DNA of 64,000 nt, taken from the NCBI RefSeq assembly GCF_900456975.1, contig NZ_UGYM01000002.1:2170001-2234000 (forward strand), in the 5' to 3' direction. The stretch is from Shewanella baltica (GTDB taxonomy: Bacteria > Pseudomonadota > Gammaproteobacteria > Enterobacterales > Shewanellaceae). A program made the position numbers and the translations under genes. The stretch's first letter is position 1, and every line of letters begins with the position of its first letter. Under the pieces are notes generated by a model. That model saw nothing but the letters and a program-made list of their open reading frames with translations. It was not told the DNA's origin and did no database searches. Of this stretch, positions 1 to 9,251 are shown piece by piece.

Positions 1-52
1 TACTGGGCGCTTTTTTATGCTTGAAGCTATATCTGAAGTTACGGCAAATCCT

Positions 53-985
53 ATGTCTGAAGAATTATCAAAAAAACACACTACCCGTCTGAATAAATTA
101 CAGAAACGTCTGCGTCGTGAAGTAGGTAGCGCAATCGCCGATTACAATATGATTGAAGATGGCGATAAGATCATGTGCTGCCTCAGTGGCGGTAAAGACA
201 GCTATGCGATGCTCGATATTTTGATGAATCTGCAGCAACGCGCGCCCATTCAGTTTGAAATCATTGCGGTTAATTTAGATCAGAAGCAACCCGGCTTTCC
301 TGAGCATGTGCTGCCCGCCTATTTAGAAAAGCTCAATGTGCCTTATCACATCCTCGAGAAAGACACTTACTCGATAGTGAAAGATAAAATCCCTGAAGGT
401 AAAACTACCTGCTCCCTGTGCTCTCGCCTACGCCGCGGTACGCTCTATGGCTTTGCCCAGCGCATCGGCGCCACTAAAATCGCCCTAGGCCACCATAGGG
501 ATGACATTATCGAGACCTTGTTCTTGAACATGTTCTTTGGCGGCAAGATGAAAGCTATGCCGCCAAAGCTACTGTCGGATGATGGCGCTAATGTGGTCAT
601 TCGCCCTCTGGCCTATTGCCGTGAAAAAGATCTCGAAGAATATGCCAACTTAAGAGAATTCCCGATCATCCCTTGTAACTTGTGTGGCTCGCAGGAAAAC
701 TTAAAGCGCGCCGCAGTCAAAGACATGCTTAATCAGTGGGATAGACAGTACCCTGGTCGTATTGAAACGATTTTCACCGCCATGCAAAACACCGCACCAT
801 CACAGGGTGTTGACCTTGAGCAGTTCGACTTTGTGTCTCTAACGCGTGACCCTAACGCGCCTATGCGTGGTGATGTTGCCGAAGCCAATCTACCCGCATT
901 CGATTTCCTGGATATCGCCAACAGCGGCCGTATCGATTTGGATGCGGCAAAACGCATTGATATCGTTAACACTTATGAAGTCTAA
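53..985 (+). CDS. ttcA: tRNA 2-thiocytidine(32) synthetase TtcA
   Basis: ATP-dependent enzyme that thiolates cytidine 32 of certain tRNAs in the cytoplasm, using a [4Fe-4S] cluster. From the ATG at 53 the protein is 310 residues, the usual size. It has the PP-loop SGGKDS at residues 45-50, a CSLC pair (Cys120/Cys123) and a second CNLC pair (Cys208/Cys211), all TtcA hallmarks, plus the [11 protein letters not shown]-terminal helix. An in-frame ATG at 17 would add 12 residues that do not resemble the family, and neither start has a strong ribosome binding site, so 53 is preferred but not proven. A terminator follows at about 1061. Confidence 0.95.
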   Translation: MSEELSKKHTTRLNKLQKRLRREVGSAIADYNMIEDGDKIMCCLSGGKDSYAMLDILMNLQQRAPIQFEIIAVNLDQKQPGFPEHVLPAYLEKLNVPYHILEKDTYSIVKDKIPEGKTTCSLCSRLRRGTLYGFAQRIGATKIALGHHRDDIIETLFLNMFFGGKMKAMPPKLLSDDGANVVIRPLAYCREKDLEEYANLREFPIIPCNLCGSQENLKRAAVKDMLNQWDRQYPGRIETIFTAMQNTAPSQGVDLEQFDFVSLTRDPNAPMRGDVAEANLPAFDFLDIANSGRIDLDAAKRIDIVNTYEV

Positions 986-1060
986 CTCAGGCTGAATTTA
1001 GCGCCCTAGTCAGTAAAACAAGTTAACCCAACCAAGGTATGCAAGATAAATTAGCTAAAC

Positions 1061-1089
1061 AAAAATGCCCACATTAAGTGGGCATTTTT
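1061..1089 (+). terminator. Rho-independent terminator after ttcA
   Basis: AAAAATGCCCAC pairs with GTGGGCATTTTT around a short loop. The T-run follows on the plus strand and the A-run precedes, so it may also act on transcripts of the convergent DUF2987 gene. Confidence 0.85.
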
Positions 1090-1185
1090 ATGGCTACAAA
1101 ATAAGTTAAGACTGCCGACACTATCTTTTAGCCCGTGCTTCTGAATCGATTATTTCAAGATGTCAATTCAACGAGGCAAAGAGGG

Positions 1186-1815
1186 TCACTTCACCCAAGG
1201 ACTCAACACTAATGGCTGAGCACTGAAGCTTAGCGTAGTGATGTTTTCAAGCTCATTCGCAGCTAATTTATAACTGCCCTTAACGGCTTGTTCACGGCCA
1301 TTAAGGTGTACATACACTTCTTGCTCGGGTTGGAATTCAAAGTTAAGGCCGGCAATGGACTCCCTAAAATAACGCATCGGGAAGCCTTGCATGGCGCCAA
1401 GCAGCGTGTCCATTTCGGTCACAATTTGCTGTAAACGCGCTTTATCGTACTCGGCTAATGTCTGCTTAGCTCTGACTTGCATCGCGATAGCGCATCCCTC
1501 AGCACTGCCAGCAAAATTGAGATTAACCAAGGCACGCTGATCTTTTAAATCATCATCTAAGGGAATAAATAACCGCTGAGCATAGGTATACGTCAGTGGC
1601 GTTGAGGTTTTTTCACTGGAAATAGAACCGCTTTGGATCAAACAGTTCTTTTGCATTGGAACACTAAAAGCCACTTCTACGAGTTGATAACCGCCCTTGT
1701 TGACTTGTTTTAATCTATCATAAAAACCTTTATATTCAAGGGATACAGTTTCAGCAGCGGCGCTAGTGGCCAGTAAACAGAGGCCACTAAACAACAGTTT
1801 TTTATACATCGACAT
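1186..1815 (-). CDS. DUF2987 domain-containing exported protein
   Basis: Protein of unknown function with a clear Sec signal peptide (MYKKLLFSGLCLLATSAAAE), so probably periplasmic. About 209 residues, matching my memory of DUF2987 proteins in Shewanella and Vibrio. Translation could begin at either of two ATGs two codons apart (MSMYKK). Its start overlaps the 3' end of the upstream glucosaminidase gene by 14 bases, implying translational coupling and perhaps joint action at the cell wall; the latter is inference only. No catalytic motif is visible. Confidence 0.8.
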   Translation of the reverse strand: MSMYKKLLFSGLCLLATSAAAETVSLEYKGFYDRLKQVNKGGYQLVEVAFSVPMQKNCLIQSGSISSEKTSTPLTYTYAQRLFIPLDDDLKDQRALVNLNFAGSAEGCAIAMQVRAKQTLAEYDKARLQQIVTEMDTLLGAMQGFPMRYFRESIAGLNFEFQPEQEVYVHLNGREQAVKGSYKLAANELENITTLSFSAQPLVLSPWVK

Positions 1816-2614
1816 TCACCAAATATTTTTCATTATGACGTAACATATCAAGCAGCTCATCAATATAAGCTTCTTGTCTTTCAGAATAATTCACGAGTCC
1901 ATAAATCAATTGATCCGCTGTCGGCTCTAGCTCCTGTGAGCGTAAATCGGCACGGATAGAACGAAATAGCGCATAGGCTGTATTGGAATTTAAATTGCGC
2001 ATGTAGGACGAAACGGACTCGTCGACCGATGAAAACACTTTCACCTCATGGCTCTTACCAGATCCCCGTGAAGATGGCACTATGCCGCAGCCAGCAGTAA
2101 AACACCATTCACCAAAAAAGTTAAAGCCTTCACGGGCAAAACGTGAGCTGCCCCAACCGGATTCATTCGCGGCTTGGATAAGCACCATAGATTCAGGCAC
2201 AATATCGACGCGCTTTAGTAAGCTTGCTAAGGATTTAGCATCGACGTTTCGCGCCGCATATTGGTATTTGTCGAATAGCGTATTGAGCTGCCCGAGTTGG
2301 GTCTCAGATAAACTCTTGCCATTCTCAACCAAAGCGAGCATTTCACTGACAAACTCACGTTCTATCGAGATGATGGCATTCTGCTGCTGCACAATCGGCC
2401 GCAGAAAATCAAAAAAGGCTTTCTTCTTTTCGGTGATATCGTTGATCGCAGAAAAGTCAGGAACTTGCGTAACAGGATCGACAGCGTCAACGAGTTGGGT
2501 CGCAATGGTAGATGAATCATTCGTGTTTGGAATGATCCAAACGCGCAATGCAAAAATCGCCACTATGACCATGGCTAATGCCAATGTAAACGAACCGATT
2601 CTACCCGTTTTCAA
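1802..2614 (-). CDS. Bax-like glucosaminidase-domain protein (peptidoglycan hydrolase)
   Basis: Membrane-anchored protein of 270 residues with one N-terminal hydrophobic segment (about 8-27), a linker, and a C-terminal glucosaminidase (PF01832-type) domain. The signature NESGWGSSRFAREG places the presumed catalytic Glu at residue 151, and NFFGEWCF follows as in E. coli Bax. It probably cleaves N-acetylglucosaminyl bonds of peptidoglycan in the periplasm. The best start is a TTG at 2614 preceded by AAGGTG at good spacing; no ATG lies upstream in frame. It is the first gene of a two-gene operon with the DUF2987 gene. Confidence 0.85.
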   Translation of the reverse strand: MKTGRIGSFTLALAMVIVAIFALRVWIIPNTNDSSTIATQLVDAVDPVTQVPDFSAINDITEKKKAFFDFLRPIVQQQNAIISIEREFVSEMLALVENGKSLSETQLGQLNTLFDKYQYAARNVDAKSLASLLKRVDIVPESMVLIQAANESGWGSSRFAREGFNFFGEWCFTAGCGIVPSSRGSGKSHEVKVFSSVDESVSSYMRNLNSNTAYALFRSIRADLRSQELEPTADQLIYGLVNYSERQEAYIDELLDMLRHNEKYLVNVDV

Positions 2615-2627
2615 TAGTTCACCTTAA

Positions 2628-3202
2628 GTGTGACGCCCGTATTGGGCAAATAAAGGGCGGATTATAAGCTAATTGTCAGATTTAACGAAATTTGCCCACC
2701 GTCACAGTCATTAAATCAAGTACCAGGCTCATTAACTCAGGTACAATATTGCGCCTGAGGCGTCATTCTAGAGCCCTATCTGTGCCATACATATGTGCTT
2801 GCCGTATGACAGTCGATAATGGGTGCAAGCTTTCGACTGAGCTTTTATACTAAGGTTCCTTAACGCAGTGACATTGCACAGCAGTATTTACGTCATCCTG
2901 TTTTATAAGTAACCTGAGCTCGGGATAAGCAGAGCCGCTGAATAGGCATCTTTTCGGGTCTCTCTGCGTTGCTTTGTCTAACCATAGCTCGCTATGGCGT
3001 ACGACAGAGCGCCTTGATATGCGCAAAAAATCTGCGCATTCAGTCAGAAAATAGATTTTTCGTTTAAAATTAATCATTTATAGCATTAATTTAGTTTGTT
3101 AAATTTATATTTTTCGACACTCGTTATCCCGAGTTCAGGTTAAGTAAGTCAGTAATGACAGTAACATTCATATTTTCGGGTATTCAGGAAGGAAGAACCC
3201 AG
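2628..3202. other. Intergenic region, bax-like / CofD-like genes
   Basis: A 575-base divergent intergenic region. Most of it is the MITE-like element at 2910-3142. The left part (2628-2909) should hold the promoter of the bax-like gene and contains a small GCGCCTGAGGCG palindrome near 2752. I recognise no regulator site. Confidence 0.5.
2910..3142. repeat. MITE-like element, 233 bp, with 19-bp terminal inverted repeats
   Basis: The left end is TAACCTGAGCTCGGGATAA (2910-2928). The right end (3124-3142) is its inverted copy with one mismatch (TTATCCCGAGTTCAGGTTA). The outermost TA at both ends could be a TA target duplication of a Tc1/mariner/IS630-type transposase. The interior has a CCATAGC-TC-GCTATGG hairpin and two TGCGCA copies in the left two thirds and is AT-rich on the right. 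It encodes no credible protein. It sits between the divergent bax-like and CofD-like genes, close to the latter's start, so it may carry or disturb its promoter. Confidence 0.8.
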
Positions 3203-4141
3203 ATGCAGCATTTGATGTTAAATCAATTTGAACGTGTCGTCGCCATTGGCGGAGGCCATGGTTTAGGCCGAGTATTATCTTCACTCGATTTTTTAGGCAG
3301 CCGTTTAACGGGGATTGTCGCGACCACAGATAATGGTGGCTCGACCGGTAGACTCAGAGCAGAGCAGGACTGTATTGCTTGGGGCGATTTACGCAACTGC
3401 TTATCCCATCTGGCCAATCGCCCTTCCGTCGGCTCACAACTGTTCGAATACCGTTTCCAAGGTGAAACAGAGCTTAGCGGCCATAATCTGGGTAATCTCA
3501 TTTTACTGGCGCTTGATCAACTGTGTGTTCGTCCATTAGAAGCGGTTAATCTTATCCGTAACTTACTCAAGATTGAAACTCAGCTGATCCCTATGTCTGA
3601 GCAACCCACGCACTTAGTGGCTCTGCAAGCTTGTGGTAGTAAAGTCTTTGGGGAGATCAATGTCGACAGTATGGATGAAGCGCCTATCGCGCTCTGCCTT
3701 GAGCCACAGGTCGATGCCACCTTTGAAGCCTGTGAGGCCGTTCGGCACGCAGATTTAGTTATCCTAGGCCCTGGCAGCTTCTTAACCAGTATCATGCCGC
3801 CGCTGCTGTTACCTAAGTTCGCCAAAAGCCTCGCCGCAACTAAAGCGCAGGTGATCTTTATCGATAACCTGGCCGAAGAAGCCTCACCCGCGGGTCGATT
3901 TAGCATTGAGCAACGTATCGCTTGGTGTCATCAAGTGATTGGCAAGCCCATCATTCACAAAGTGTTACGTCATGGCGAACAAACGCGTTTAGGGCCACTG
4001 ATCAACTATTTTCCGTTGAAGAATCGCCATAACCCGAACTTGCATGATCAAGCGAACTTATTAGATGCATTAAGCGCCCTATTGCGGATCAAATCTGAGC
4101 TCACGCTGCAATCGCACGAACCTCTCGCGCTTAGCTGCTAA
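3203..4141 (+). CDS. CofD/YvcK-family protein (gluconeogenesis factor-like)
   Basis: About 312 residues. The N-terminal VVAIGGGHGLGRVL loop and TTDNGGSTGRLR are hallmarks of the YvcK branch of the 2-phospho-L-lactate transferase (CofD) superfamily. In Bacillus, YvcK binds UDP-sugars and affects cell-wall and carbon metabolism; the proteobacterial role is poorly defined, so no reaction is assigned. The ATG at 3203 is chosen because AGGAAGGAAG lies just upstream; an in-frame start at 3155 would begin right beside the repeat element and lacks such a site. A strong hairpin separates it from the convergent aminotransferase gene. Confidence 0.85.
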   Translation: MQHLMLNQFERVVAIGGGHGLGRVLSSLDFLGSRLTGIVATTDNGGSTGRLRAEQDCIAWGDLRNCLSHLANRPSVGSQLFEYRFQGETELSGHNLGNLILLALDQLCVRPLEAVNLIRNLLKIETQLIPMSEQPTHLVALQACGSKVFGEINVDSMDEAPIALCLEPQVDATFEACEAVRHADLVILGPGSFLTSIMPPLLLPKFAKSLAATKAQVIFIDNLAEEASPAGRFSIEQRIAWCHQVIGKPIIHKVLRHGEQTRLGPLINYFPLKNRHNPNLHDQANLLDALSALLRIKSELTLQSHEPLALSC

Positions 4142-4175
4142 TCACTGTATAGCCTGCACGTACTGACACAATAAA

Positions 4176-4209
4176 AACATAAAGGACAGCAAATGCTGTC
4201 CTTTATGTT
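4176..4209. terminator. Bidirectional terminator
   Basis: A perfect 15-bp stem (AACATAAAGGACAGC and its complement) with an AAAT loop lies between two convergent genes, so it probably serves both. Confidence 0.85.
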
Positions 4210-4259
4210 TGAAGGCTAAAGAGAAATTCCTTTAGCCTCATTCTATACCCTAATAAGCC

Positions 4260-5453
4260 TTACAAGACTTGGGCGATGGCTTTACAGATCACTGGCATAT
4301 TGGTCTTAGTCATGCCTGCAACGCTAATGCGTCCTGAACCAACGACATAAACCCCAAACTCGTCTTTCAAGCGCGCCACTTGGGCTTTGTTCAAACCAGA
4401 GAAACTGAACATACCATTCTGGCGAGAAATAAAGCTAAAGTCCTGAGTCACGCCTTCAGCTTTTAAGCTGTCAACGAACAGGGTACGCATTTCGGCGATA
4501 CGCTCACGCATCTCTTTGACTTCCTGCACCCACATGGCTTTCAGGGCTGCGTCATTTAAGATTGTGCTGACAATCAGTGCGCCATGTGCTGGCGGGTTAG
4601 AATAGTTTGCACGTATGGTACGTTTCACTTGGCTAAAGGCACGCACGGCAGCATCAGCATCTTCAGCCACCACAGTTACGGCGCCGATACGTTCGTTGTA
4701 CAAACCAAAGTTTTTAGAGAAAGAGTTAGCAACCAGCAGCTCAGGCACTTTTGATGCCACTAAACGCAGACCTGCGGCATCTTCTTCAATTCCAGCACCA
4801 AAACCTTGGTATGCAAAGTCAAACAGTGGCACAAGTTTCTTATCGGCACACAATTGGGCTATGAGTTCCCATTGCGCCAAGGTTAAATCGATACCGGTTG
4901 GGTTATGGCAGCAACCGTGTAGCAGCACGACATCGCCTGCACTCGCGTGAGACAAGTCCGTCATCATGGTATCAAAATCGATATCATGGGCTTCTGCTTT
5001 GTAATAACCGTACTCTTTAACCGTTAAACCCGCGGTTTCAAAAATATTCTGATGGTTGGCCCACGTTGGATTGCTCACCCAAATAGTGTGCGAATCGGTA
5101 TTACGCAGTAAAAACTCAGCAGCAATACGCAGTGCACCTGTACCACCAGGGGCTTGCGCTGTGGCAGCACGGCCAGAAGTGATTAACTCACTGCCCTCAC
5201 CGAATAACAATGTTTGTACAACATGGTTATACGCTTGCACGCCTTCAATGCCTAAGTAGTTTTTGGTCTTCTCTTGCTCAAGTAAAATAGCCTCGGCTTT
5301 TTTCACTGAAGCCAGCACTGGGGTTTGTCCAGCCTCATCCTTATAAATACCGACCCCCAAATTGACTTTATCCTGACGGGGATCAGCCTTAAAGGTATCG
5401 GTTAAACCAAGAATCGGATCAGCGGGTGCGAGTAATACCTGAGAGAAAATCAT
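4260..5453 (-). CDS. Aspartate/aromatic amino acid aminotransferase (AspC/TyrB family)
   Basis: PLP-dependent class I aminotransferase of 397 residues, exactly the family size. Visible landmarks are the N-terminal [13 protein letters not shown] and NLGVGIYKD, the NPTG segment, and [15 protein letters not shown] with the PLP-binding lysine at residue 247. It interconverts aspartate or aromatic amino acids with their 2-oxoacids. Sequence alone does not separate AspC from TyrB. AGGAT precedes the ATG. It is monocistronic, with a terminator downstream, and I found no convincing TyrR box upstream. Confidence 0.93.
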   Translation of the reverse strand: MIFSQVLLAPADPILGLTDTFKADPRQDKVNLGVGIYKDEAGQTPVLASVKKAEAILLEQEKTKNYLGIEGVQAYNHVVQTLLFGEGSELITSGRAATAQAPGGTGALRIAAEFLLRNTDSHTIWVSNPTWANHQNIFETAGLTVKEYGYYKAEAHDIDFDTMMTDLSHASAGDVVLLHGCCHNPTGIDLTLAQWELIAQLCADKKLVPLFDFAYQGFGAGIEEDAAGLRLVASKVPELLVANSFSKNFGLYNERIGAVTVVAEDADAAVRAFSQVKRTIRANYSNPPAHGALIVSTILNDAALKAMWVQEVKEMRERIAEMRTLFVDSLKAEGVTQDFSFISRQNGMFSFSGLNKAQVARLKDEFGVYVVGSGRISVAGMTKTNMPVICKAIAQVL

Positions 5454-5831
5454 GACTACGTATCCTAATATGCGCGTGTAGGGGAAATTTCGGCTTATTT
5501 ATACCACTGTCTTTAAGGGGGTAATAGCTACTTAAGCACCTTCTTAGGGAAATTCTTACGCTATTGTAGATTTACCAATAAAAAGTGTCTTTTGTTATGT
5601 AATTACAAGCAGAAATATGAAATTACTTATATAAAGTTATTTATAACATCTAGATCACATAAACCTGCTGTTTTATATTGTAGAAAAGAATCGCGCGCTG
5701 GCATCGCAATACTGAATGCCGGAAATGCGAGCTGAACCCGTGGGCAATCCTTACTAGACCTAGCCTAAGAATGATCAGATATGACACGAGGTGAAGCGTT
5801 GTGGAGTTCGGGCTTTGTGATGCGATAAAGC
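5454..5831. other. Gene-free region upstream of the aminotransferase
   Basis: About 380 bases between the aminotransferase start and the tRNA operon terminator. The first 200 bases are AT-rich and should hold the aminotransferase promoter. I see no gene, repeat or recognised operator. Confidence 0.4.
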
Positions 5832-5856
5832 AAAAAAACCCTGACATGAGTCAGGG
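5832..5856 (-). terminator. Terminator of the Gly-Cys-Leu tRNA operon
   Basis: CCCTGAC-ATGA-GTCAGGG stem-loop; on the minus strand it is followed by a run of seven T. It lies 14 bases past tRNA-Leu. Confidence 0.9.
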
Positions 5857-5869
5857 CTTTTCTGTTTTT

Positions 5870-5956
5870 TGGTACCCGAGGCCAGACTTGAACTGGCACG
5901 CTGTTACCAGCGAGGGATTTTAAATCCCTTGTGTCTACCGATTCCACCACTCGGGC
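5870..5956 (-). tRNA. tRNA-Leu (anticodon TAA)
   Basis: 87 nt including an encoded CCA. The acceptor arm GCCCGAG pairs with CTCGGGT (one G-T pair). The anticodon loop reads TTTAAAA with TAA, the long variable arm CTCGCTGGTAACAGCG is typical of leucine tRNAs, and the T arm contains GTTCAAGTC. Last gene of a three-tRNA operon. Confidence 0.97.
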
Positions 5957-6005
5957 AAACTCTTTATACTAACGACGGGAATCATGTCATTAATACGTTA
6001 ATCTA

Positions 6006-6079
6006 TGGAGGCGCGACCCGGAGTCGAACCGAGATCGACGGATTTGCAATCCGCAGCATAGCCATTCTGCCATCGCGCC
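6006..6079 (-). tRNA. tRNA-Cys (anticodon GCA)
   Basis: 74 nt including CCA. Acceptor GGCGCGA pairs with TCGCGCC, the anticodon stem-loop is GCGGATTGCAAATCCGT, and the T loop is GTTCGACTC. Middle gene of the tRNA operon. Confidence 0.97.
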
Positions 6080-6102
6080 CAAACTGCCAAATTCATTAAA
6101 TT

Positions 6103-6178
6103 TGGAGCGACATATCGGGTTCGAACCGATGACCTATACCTTGGCAAGGTATCGCTCTACCAACTGAGCTAATGTCGC
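6103..6178 (-). tRNA. tRNA-Gly (anticodon GCC)
   Basis: 76 nt including CCA. Acceptor GCGACAT pairs with ATGTCGC, the anticodon arm is TACCTTGCCAAGGTA, and the T arm contains GGTTCGAACC. First gene of the operon; the Gly-Cys-Leu order matches the E. coli glyW-cysT-leuZ arrangement. Confidence 0.97.
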
Positions 6179-6241
6179 CTAACATTGCGCTTAATCATTA
6201 GAAGCCATGCTAGGCATGCTTTCCCCTGACTGCGGATTGGC

Positions 6242-6269
6242 ATTCTACCGATTTAGACCTCAGAGTCAA
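6242..6269 (-). promoter_or_regulatory. Sigma-70 promoter of the tRNA operon
   Basis: Read on the minus strand: -35 TTGACT, a 16-bp spacer, -10 TAGAAT, then a GC-containing discriminator (GCCAATCC). It lies about 65 bases upstream of tRNA-Gly. The form is typical of stable RNA promoters. Confidence 0.75.
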
Positions 6270-6562
6270 TCAACAATTTTTAAAAAATGATCTAAGCCGC
6301 ATCGTTTGCCCAATAAAGCGCCACAAGTCCGCGAAGTTGATGTTTCCTTCATCAATTTAGGCTTTTTTGCCGATACTGACTCCGATGCGGCAGATGATTA
6401 AGTGAGGCAGAAAAGCTGTGGTTGAATGTGAGCATTGAGTCGAACCCAATTAAATTGCATAAGTATAGAAAAACAAAAGCGCCCTGCTGGGCGCTTTATG
6501 TGAAGATTATGCGCAGTTTTGAAGACTCCGCATAACTTACGCTGATGATTTACGCAGCTAAC
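6270..6562. other. Intergenic region, tRNA operon / GAPDH gene
   Basis: Contains the minus-strand terminator at 6476-6497. The rest shows no ORF, repeat or operator I can name. Confidence 0.4.
6476..6497 (-). terminator. Terminator of the long GAPDH gene
   Basis: AAAGCGCCC-TGCT-GGGCGCTTT stem-loop, followed on the minus strand by TTTTGTTTTTC. Confidence 0.85.
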
Positions 6563-7996
6563 TTATGCTGGTAGAGATAGCGTCGTTAAACCTAACATAG
6601 TTTGCATTACGCCAACTACTTGGCAGCTGTAACCAAACTCGTTGTCATACCATACATAAAGAATGGCACGCTTGCCTTCTGCGATAGTCGCTTGTGAATC
6701 AATCACGCCCGCGTAGCGAGAACCCACTAAATCGCTCGATACAATCTCAGTAGAGTCGGTGTAATCGATTTGATTTTGTAGTGGTGATTGCAACGCCGTA
6801 TCTTTCAGGTACTCGTTCAGCTCATCTTTACTGGTTTCAGCATTCAAGTTCATGCTGATGATGGCCATAGAGACGTTCGGCGTTGGCACACGAATCGCGT
6901 TACCGGTTAACTTGCCCGCTAAGACTGGCAGTGCTTTAGCAACGGCTTTAGCGGCGCCTGTTTCAGTGATTACCATGTTTAATGGTGCACTGCGGCCACG
7001 GCGATCAGCGGTGTGATAGTTATCAATCAAGTTTTGATCGTTGGTATAAGAGTGAATCGTCTCAACGTGACCATTCTCAATACCATATTTATCATTCACG
7101 GCTTTCAGTACCGGCGTAATGGCGTTGGTCGTACAGCTTGCCGCAGAAACGATAATGTCTTCTGGGGTAATGTCGCCTTCATTCACACCGTAAACGATGT
7201 TCTTGATTGCGCCTTTTGCAGGAGCTGTAAGCAACACTTTGCTCGCGCCTGGGCTCTTAAGATGTAAACCAAGACCCGCTTCATCTTTCCAAATACCTGT
7301 GTTATCAACAACGAGTGCATCGCTGATATCGTATTTAGTGTAATCCACTTCGTCAGGCGAGTTCGCGTAAATCACTTGGATATAGGTACCATTGGCGATG
7401 ATGGCATTGTTCTCTTCGTCAACTTCCACAGAGCCATTGAAAGGCCCATGGACTGAGTCACGGCGCAATAAACTGGCACGTTTCTCTAAATCACCTTTCT
7501 TACCGCCACGTAGTACGATAGCGCGCAATCTTAACTTATTGCTGCGACCTGTGCGTTCAATCAACAGGCGTGCTAATAAGCGGCCGATACGGCCAAAACC
7601 ATACAGCACGACATCACGCGGTGCGACATCATCAGCATGATCGATGGCATCGGCCAACTCTTTTGCCATATAGTTTTCAATTTCGCTGACATCGGTGTGA
7701 TCGCGCCAGTAATTGACTGCAAGCTTACCAATATCCACTTTACATTGTTTAACTGCGAGTTTGCTCAAAGCTTGAACGAAGGGGAAACTCTCGCGTAAAC
7801 GTAATTTTTCACCGACATGACGACGAACTAAACGGTGCGCTTTAATGATTTCAATCGTAGAAGCATTGAGTAACGGCTTGCCGTAGACCACGACTTCAAC
7901 GCCTTGGTTACGGTACAACTTGCCTAACAAAGGCTGCATTGCCTCTGCCATTTCAAAACGTTCTTGCCAACTTTGTAGGTGTTTATCAGCGCTCAT
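6563..7996 (-). CDS. Glyceraldehyde-3-phosphate dehydrogenase, long form (477 aa)
   Basis: NAD(P)-dependent GAPDH with about 125 extra N-terminal residues compared with GapA. The dehydrogenase part starts at VVLYGFGRIGR (residues 129-139); the catalytic Cys288 lies in SAASCTTN and the catalytic His in ETIHSYTNDQ. The N-terminal extension has no motif I know, although long GAPDHs of this type occur in several marine gammaproteobacteria. AAGGAT precedes the ATG. It is divergent from the DUF2989 gene, and a HexR-like palindrome lies in the shared upstream region. It could act gluconeogenically alongside the short GAPDH; this is inference. Confidence 0.93.
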   Translation of the reverse strand: MSADKHLQSWQERFEMAEAMQPLLGKLYRNQGVEVVVYGKPLLNASTIEIIKAHRLVRRHVGEKLRLRESFPFVQALSKLAVKQCKVDIGKLAVNYWRDHTDVSEIENYMAKELADAIDHADDVAPRDVVLYGFGRIGRLLARLLIERTGRSNKLRLRAIVLRGGKKGDLEKRASLLRRDSVHGPFNGSVEVDEENNAIIANGTYIQVIYANSPDEVDYTKYDISDALVVDNTGIWKDEAGLGLHLKSPGASKVLLTAPAKGAIKNIVYGVNEGDITPEDIIVSAASCTTNAITPVLKAVNDKYGIENGHVETIHSYTNDQNLIDNYHTADRRGRSAPLNMVITETGAAKAVAKALPVLAGKLTGNAIRVPTPNVSMAIISMNLNAETSKDELNEYLKDTALQSPLQNQIDYTDSTEIVSSDLVGSRYAGVIDSQATIAEGKRAILYVWYDNEFGYSCQVVGVMQTMLGLTTLSLPA

Positions 7997-8159
7997 TTAC
8001 AGATCCTTTATCTCACTTTTCAATAAAATGTACTGAAAGGTTTGAGTAACATGACGAAAAGACCAATAATCTAATGCGGGTTTTAGGGAAAACCCTGTTT
8101 TGGTCGGCGCCATTGTAATGAAAGTCGCGCTTTGTTGCCAGTAAGATATTTTCTGTAAA

Positions 8160-8176
8160 TCTGTAATTTTATTAGA
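8160..8176. promoter_or_regulatory. HexR-like operator candidate (weak)
   Basis: TCTGTAATTTTATTAGA is a near-palindrome resembling the TGTAATwwwATTACA consensus known for HexR in Shewanella. It lies 163 bases upstream of the long GAPDH and 24 bases before the DUF2989 start. Confidence 0.45.
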
Positions 8177-8199
8177 AAAATTATCGTTTGGAGAGTGTT

Positions 8200-9099
8200 T
8201 TGAGACAAAATCTAGTAATAATTACATCATTTACCTTAGGGATGAGCTTTTTCGGTCTTTTCGGTTGTGATAATGACCGAAATATCTCAGCAATTTGTAA
8301 AAATAATCCTGAAATTTGTGCCGATTTGCATAAGGATGGCTGGTGTTTGGCCGAAAAAACAAAACTTATTCAGAACCGCTACGAGTTAAAAGACATCGAA
8401 AACCCCACAGGCAAACAACTCTATCTGCAATTGACCTATCTTGAGGATTACAGCCGCTGCATTGAACTCGCCTCTGGCGTGCAACATATCATCCACACCA
8501 ATCGCACCGCTGATAGAGCCAGAGCCTTTAGATTAAGCACCCAGAATTTAAGCTTGCTCCAAGATAAAACCCGCGAGCGACAAGATCCTTTCATGTCCTA
8601 TTACCAATGGACACGTTTTGGCGATACCGCAGCGTTAAATCGATTGTTAGAACATGAAAACGCCGGCGAAGTGACTGACTCTTTCTTACTTGCCCAAGTC
8701 GCCACCTATTACAGCAATCGAAATGCCATCAAAGCGCAACAACTCTATCTTAAAGTCTTTGCAGACATCCAATACGATGATTTCGACGTTAACTGGTTAC
8801 TTGGGCTTGCATCAGCCTATCGCCAGCAACAGGTATTCGATAAAGCCTATATGCTGACGAAGGCAAATTTACTACTTACGCAGCAGAAGTATTCAGAGGA
8901 AAAAATGCTAGCCTTGCTCGGTGGCAATAAAACGCTGGCGACTGAACTCGATTTAAAAGCCCAAGCCCTTATCGATGCGCTAAAAAACGGGACTTATTCT
9001 CAGAGTCCAGTAAGACAATGGCTTGATCCTCAAGCGGTTGACCAAGCGCCAACTACAACCGAGGCTGTGCCGCCTGCGCCTGTCGAAAAAACAGACTAA
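8200..9099 (+). CDS. DUF2989 lipoprotein
   Basis: Protein of unknown function, about 300 residues. From a TTG at 8200, which has GGAG six bases upstream, it begins RQNLVIITSFTLG and reaches a lipobox-like FGLFGC, so it is probably an envelope lipoprotein. A TTG at 8188 is also open but overlaps the ribosome binding site. The mature part is largely helical with TPR-like spacing (RDPFMSYYQW to YRQQQVFDKAYMLT), and the tail is Pro/Thr-rich. I recognise it as DUF2989. It lies between two GAPDH genes, but no functional link is established. A terminator follows. Confidence 0.8.
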   Translation: MRQNLVIITSFTLGMSFFGLFGCDNDRNISAICKNNPEICADLHKDGWCLAEKTKLIQNRYELKDIENPTGKQLYLQLTYLEDYSRCIELASGVQHIIHTNRTADRARAFRLSTQNLSLLQDKTRERQDPFMSYYQWTRFGDTAALNRLLEHENAGEVTDSFLLAQVATYYSNRNAIKAQQLYLKVFADIQYDDFDVNWLLGLASAYRQQQVFDKAYMLTKANLLLTQQKYSEEKMLALLGGNKTLATELDLKAQALIDALKNGTYSQSPVRQWLDPQAVDQAPTTTEAVPPAPVEKTD

Positions 9100-9105
9100 G
9101 CAATC

Positions 9106-9137
9106 GATGGCAAAATGTTTGCCATCTTGTAATTTTT
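9106..9137 (+). terminator. Terminator after the DUF2989 gene
   Basis: GATGGCAAA-ATG-TTTGCCATC hairpin followed by a T-rich stretch ending in six T. Confidence 0.7.
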
Positions 9138-9251
9138 TACCCAATTAACGCGTAAAAAATGGTGATTTCGCGACCGATGTAAAAAAAATACCTAATTTGT
9201 TAATCAAGACAGCGGTAAAATGCCGATTTAACTTGACGATAGCTGTCAGTT

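Noticed and set aside
733..972. ORFs on the opposite strand of long genes such as ttcA, pykA and uvrB
   Set aside because: They are shadows of strongly supported genes, without ribosome binding sites or family matches.
2850..3077. 75-residue minus-strand ORF in the intergenic region
   Set aside because: It lies mostly inside the MITE-like repeat, has no family resemblance and follows hairpin sequence, so it is a chance ORF.
5690..5956. Possible integration site (att) at tRNA-Leu
   Set aside because: No integrase gene, no duplicated tRNA 3' end and a normal operon terminator directly follow the tRNA.
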